Program-made: the position numbers and the translations under genes
Part shown: piece by piece, positions 7,200-8,899 of the stretch
How the letters are laid out: each line of letters opens with the position of its first letter
How positions within the stretch are numbered: the stretch's first letter is position 1
The notes under the pieces: generated by a model
The model's database searches: none
What the model was told of the DNA's origin: nothing
Seen by the model: the letters and a program-made list of their open reading frames with translations, nothing else
DNA from: Paramuribaculum sp.
Lineage (GTDB): Bacteria; Bacteroidota; Bacteroidia; Bacteroidales; Muribaculaceae
Direction: 5' to 3'
Assembly: GCA_029062075.1 (NCBI GenBank)
Contig: JAIDQW010000111.1
Location: 1-8,899, forward strand
DNA: 8,899 nt

Positions 7200-7232
7200 G
7201 ATGTTTAACCGGACAATCCGGGTATAAACATC
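7200..7232 (-). promoter_or_regulatory. 33-nt stem-loop at the start of the leader
   Basis: The arms GATGTTTA (7232-7225) and TAAACATC (7207-7200) are perfectly complementary over 8 bp. Inside them CCGGA (7221-7217) and TCCGG (7213-7209) add 5 bp around a 3-nt TTG loop, with a small asymmetric internal bulge. It begins only a few nucleotides after the predicted transcription start. On the - strand it is followed by a weak T-rich stretch (TTATTTG), so it could be an attenuator, a 5'-end stabiliser, or a DNA dyad for a regulator. Confidence 0.5.
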
Positions 7233-7241
7233 CTATTTCCG

Positions 7242-7273
7242 CAAAGGTAATGTAAAAATGTTAACGATGCAAG
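7242..7273 (-). promoter_or_regulatory. Bacteroidetes-type -33/-7 promoter
   Basis: On the - strand, TACCTTTG (7249-7242) is an exact match to the Bacteroidetes -7 consensus TAnnTTTG. It is preceded after 20 nt by CTTG (7273-7270), three of four bases of the -33 box TTTG, at normal spacing. Transcription should start near 7235-7240. It is correctly placed to drive the wecA-like, SLBB, Wzz, glucosaminidase and queF run. Confidence 0.55.
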
Positions 7274-7323
7274 CGATTTCTATTTTTATAATATCCTAAA
7301 AGGGAACAGGCATGAGCACGGCA

Positions 7324-7728
7324 TCAGAACTTGCGCAGGGTTATTCTTGCCCAGGAGCTTGCCATGATCAGGTGAGAGGAAGTGAGATGCTCGATTTTGA
7401 ATGTTGTTTCAGAGGTGTATATCCCCCAGCGGCTTAGAGACACATCGTCGTGGTTAAAAGGGAATTCGAGAGTGAGTGTGGTACCGGAATAGGTCATGTT
7501 ACCCGCTGCGGTAACGGATGGTTCGGTAAGGTTGACGGTGTGGAGATAGAAGCAGTAGAAGATATTTTGCGGCTCGGTAGTGACTCCGTTAACAAAATTT
7601 TCAATAGTAATGACTCTCCATTGTCCGTCCAGATCACCGTTTATCCCACCTTTGCGACAGGATGATACGGGTAGGAGAGCTGCCGCCAATAAGAGTATGC
7701 TTGTCAGCCTGATGATTTTCTGTTTCAT
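7324..7728 (-). CDS. Small lipocalin-like lipoprotein
   Basis: This is a predicted lipoprotein of about 134 residues with unknown specific function. The N-terminus is a textbook type II signal peptide: MKQK, a hydrophobic ILLLAAALLPV core, then the lipobox VSSC, placing the lipidated Cys at residue 24. The mature part opens with GDLDGQWRVITIENF and continues as alternating short beta strands to RITLRKF, resembling the small lipocalin-like lipoproteins common in Bacteroidetes. I chose the ATG at 7728 because it overlaps the Wzi-family stop as ATGA and has AGGA 5 nt upstream. An ATG at 7734 (adding MA) is the alternative, but its AGG is directly adjacent. The overlap implies translational coupling to the Wzi-family protein, so a role at the outer membrane in polysaccharide handling is a reasonable inference. 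No clear terminator hairpin follows the stop. Confidence 0.8.
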   Translation of the reverse strand: MKQKIIRLTSILLLAAALLPVSSCRKGGINGDLDGQWRVITIENFVNGVTTEPQNIFYCFYLHTVNLTEPSVTAAGNMTYSGTTLTLEFPFNHDDVSLSRWGIYTSETTFKIEHLTSSHLIMASSWARITLRKF

Positions 7729-8899
7729 AGCCATCCTGTTTTTTTGATTGAAACCATTACTCCGAAGCTCCTTCCAATCAGGTTACCTCCGTCGGTGGCA
7801 AACGACAGTTTTCCGCTCCAGCCGGGGAGCCTTGGCGGAGTGAATGTGGTTTCTACCAGGGTGTTGAAGTTTTTGAGTACCTTAGGCGTAGGGGCGTCGT
7901 AGGTTCCCCAGCTTCGGGTATAGGAGAGCAGCATGCGGTAGCCAACGAGAGGGGAGGGCTGACCTTCAAGCCCGAGATGATGGGTTTTCACCCGGTTGTG
8001 ATAGCAGTACAGCACGTGGTTGAGGTTGTAGATCGGGGATATCAGCATAGGGTTGCCTATTCCCATACCCCAGGTCTGCCAGCCTGTGTAAATGCCATGA
8101 TTGTAGTACTGGTCTCGTCCGCTTACCTGCTCCGGAATTTCCGGGGTGTGATCCCAGTACACCGGACCGGACTGGTCCTTGGTGTTCAGATATTCATATA
8201 CCACAGTGCCCAAAACCGGATTTTTCGGCAGTGTGAACTCCGCGCCGAGGAGCATGTCACGCCAGGTATAGTCGAAAAACATCATGGAGTGATCCTCGAA
8301 AAAGTGGTCGTAGTATATCTTGGCCGACCAGCTGTCTGAGGCAGGAGTGAAAGAGAGTGCCGCATTCCAGTCGCCCACATGGTTGCCGTAAACATTGGTC
8401 TGCTCACCAATCGGGGTATTGGAGTCGCCGGACGAGGGTATGATAACTTTCAGCCAGTCCTTCAGTGAGTTGGGCATATCAATAACCTTGTTTCCGCTAA
8501 TGGATTTTCCTCCGAACTGAGCAGCCATCTGAAGGGCGCCCTCAAATTCTATCGGAAAGCGTTTGTGGTCACCTATTTTTAGAAACCCTGCCTTGGAATG
8601 AAACAGGACGTGCCTGGTGCGTTTGCTCCCTTCGGCAGCAAAGCTTTTCTGCCACTTGTCATCTGTAAAGAATCCGTAGGAGAGATAGCCTTTAACGGCA
8701 AGCCAGCCGTTGGTCCAGGGCACTTTGGTGTACTCCGGGATGCCTATTTTTGCCTGCGGGATAGGGCGGGCGTTATTTGAAAAGAGCAAATTGCCGGAAG
8801 ATAGGCGTGGGTTGTTGAATCCACCGGTAAACTCCTTGCTGCCGACAGTAAGCCCGAGGCAGCGGTAGCGAAGGTCGGCATACAGCTGCTGCACTATGA
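7725..8899 (-). CDS. wzi: Capsule-assembly Wzi-family outer-membrane protein, 5' end outside the window
   Basis: This is a predicted outer-membrane beta-barrel of the Bacteroidetes Wzi family (Pfam Caps_assemb_Wzi). By analogy with E. coli Wzi it is thought to help anchor or organise surface polysaccharide. The frame is open to the window edge and the GTG at 8894 is not a natural start, so the signal peptide and N-terminus are missing. About 390 residues are visible, and the full protein is probably nearer 480-520. Family-like segments, numbered from the GTG, are SKEFTGGFNNPRLSSGN (19-35), YYDHFFEDHSMMFFDY (194-209), the lipid-facing LLGAEF (215-220) and RDQYYNHGIYTGWQTWGMGI (260-279). Many aromatic and alternating polar/apolar residues fit a barrel. 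It ends SIKKTGWL and overlaps the lipoprotein start by 4 nt. Functional details in Bacteroidetes are inferred from the family name. Confidence 0.85.
   Translation of the reverse strand, partial: IVQQLYADLRYRCLGLTVGSKEFTGGFNNPRLSSGNLLFSNNARPIPQAKIGIPEYTKVPWTNGWLAVKGYLSYGFFTDDKWQKSFAAEGSKRTRHVLFHSKAGFLKIGDHKRFPIEFEGALQMAAQFGGKSISGNKVIDMPNSLKDWLKVIIPSSGDSNTPIGEQTNVYGNHVGDWNAALSFTPASDSWSAKIYYDHFFEDHSMMFFDYTWRDMLLGAEFTLPKNPVLGTVVYEYLNTKDQSGPVYWDHTPEIPEQVSGRDQYYNHGIYTGWQTWGMGIGNPMLISPIYNLNHVLYCYHNRVKTHHLGLEGQPSPLVGYRMLLSYTRSWGTYDAPTPKVLKNFNTLVETTFTPPRLPGWSGKLSFATDGGNLIGRSFGVMVSIKKTGWL

Larger units (their letters stand above)
7065..7323 (-). promoter_or_regulatory. Leader region upstream of the wecA-like operon
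   Basis: This 259-bp non-coding stretch separates the lipoprotein gene from the wecA-like gene. Read on the - strand it holds, in order, a Bacteroidetes-type promoter (7273-7242), a strong stem-loop (7232-7200), an upstream ORF start (ATG at 7128), a perfect 14-bp palindrome (7111-7098) and a GC-rich hairpin (7089-7072). The predicted 5' UTR is about 170 nt to the first ATG or about 220 nt to the second. Bacteroides capsule operons are known to have long leaders acted on by NusG-like UpxY antiterminators; that such control applies here is an inference, and no upxY-like gene is in the window. Confidence 0.5.

Noticed and set aside
7200..7323. Invertible (phase-variable) promoter flanked by inverted repeats
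   Set aside because: The GATGTTTA/TAAACATC arms form one compact stem downstream of the promoter and do not bracket it. No second matching repeat was found on the other side of 7273, and no recombinase gene is present.
7290..7323. Intrinsic terminator after the lipoprotein gene
   Set aside because: The bases after the stop do not form a convincing GC stem followed by a U-tract on the - strand.
7977..8339. 120-codon + strand ORF opposite the Wzi-family gene
   Set aside because: It lies fully inside a recognised coding gene on the other strand and has no domain or promoter of its own.

Overview
The window looks like chromosomal DNA from a Bacteroidales bacterium, possibly Muribaculaceae-like. 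The evidence is a Bacteroidetes-type Wzi capsule-assembly protein, a multi-SLBB polysaccharide export protein with an extra N-terminal helical domain, weak Shine-Dalgarno signals, and a TAnnTTTG-type promoter box in front of the export genes. The family-level assignment is an inference from protein style and apparently near-balanced base composition. No marker gene is present.

Layout: the + strand carries only the 3' part of an FtsX/LolC-E-type ABC transporter permease (1-1046). Everything else is on the - strand and is read right to left. At the right edge is a Wzi-family outer-membrane protein cut by the window (7725-8899). It is followed, with an ATGA stop/start overlap, by a small lipocalin-like lipoprotein (7324-7728). 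A roughly 260-bp leader (7065-7323) contains a Bacteroidetes-type promoter and several dyads. Then comes a tightly spaced five-gene run: a WecA/TagO-type initiating sugar-phosphate transferase, a Wza-like SLBB export protein, a Wzz-like chain-length determinant, a GH73-type glucosaminidase and QueF. Gaps in this run are 23, 5, 22 and 14 bp. QueF converges on the ABC permease with only 20 bp between the stop codons.

How the genes fit together: WecA-like primes a sugar-phosphate on undecaprenyl phosphate. Wzz-like sets chain length in the inner membrane. The SLBB protein provides the periplasmic/outer-membrane export channel. The glucosaminidase could open peptidoglycan locally for the export machine. 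The Wzi-family protein, with its coupled lipoprotein, would act at the outer surface. There are no further glycosyltransferases, flippase, polymerase or BY-kinase here, so the sugar-assembly genes must lie elsewhere or outside the window. QueF (queuosine biosynthesis) is functionally unrelated and appears to be a passenger at the operon's 3' end.

The proteins are recognisable family members and no new protein system is evident. The least explained stretch is the leader before the WecA-like gene: a promoter, a 33-nt stem-loop almost at the predicted start of transcription, a perfect 14-bp palindrome, a GC-rich hairpin against the first ATG, and a 34-codon upstream ORF ending 4 nt before the second ATG.
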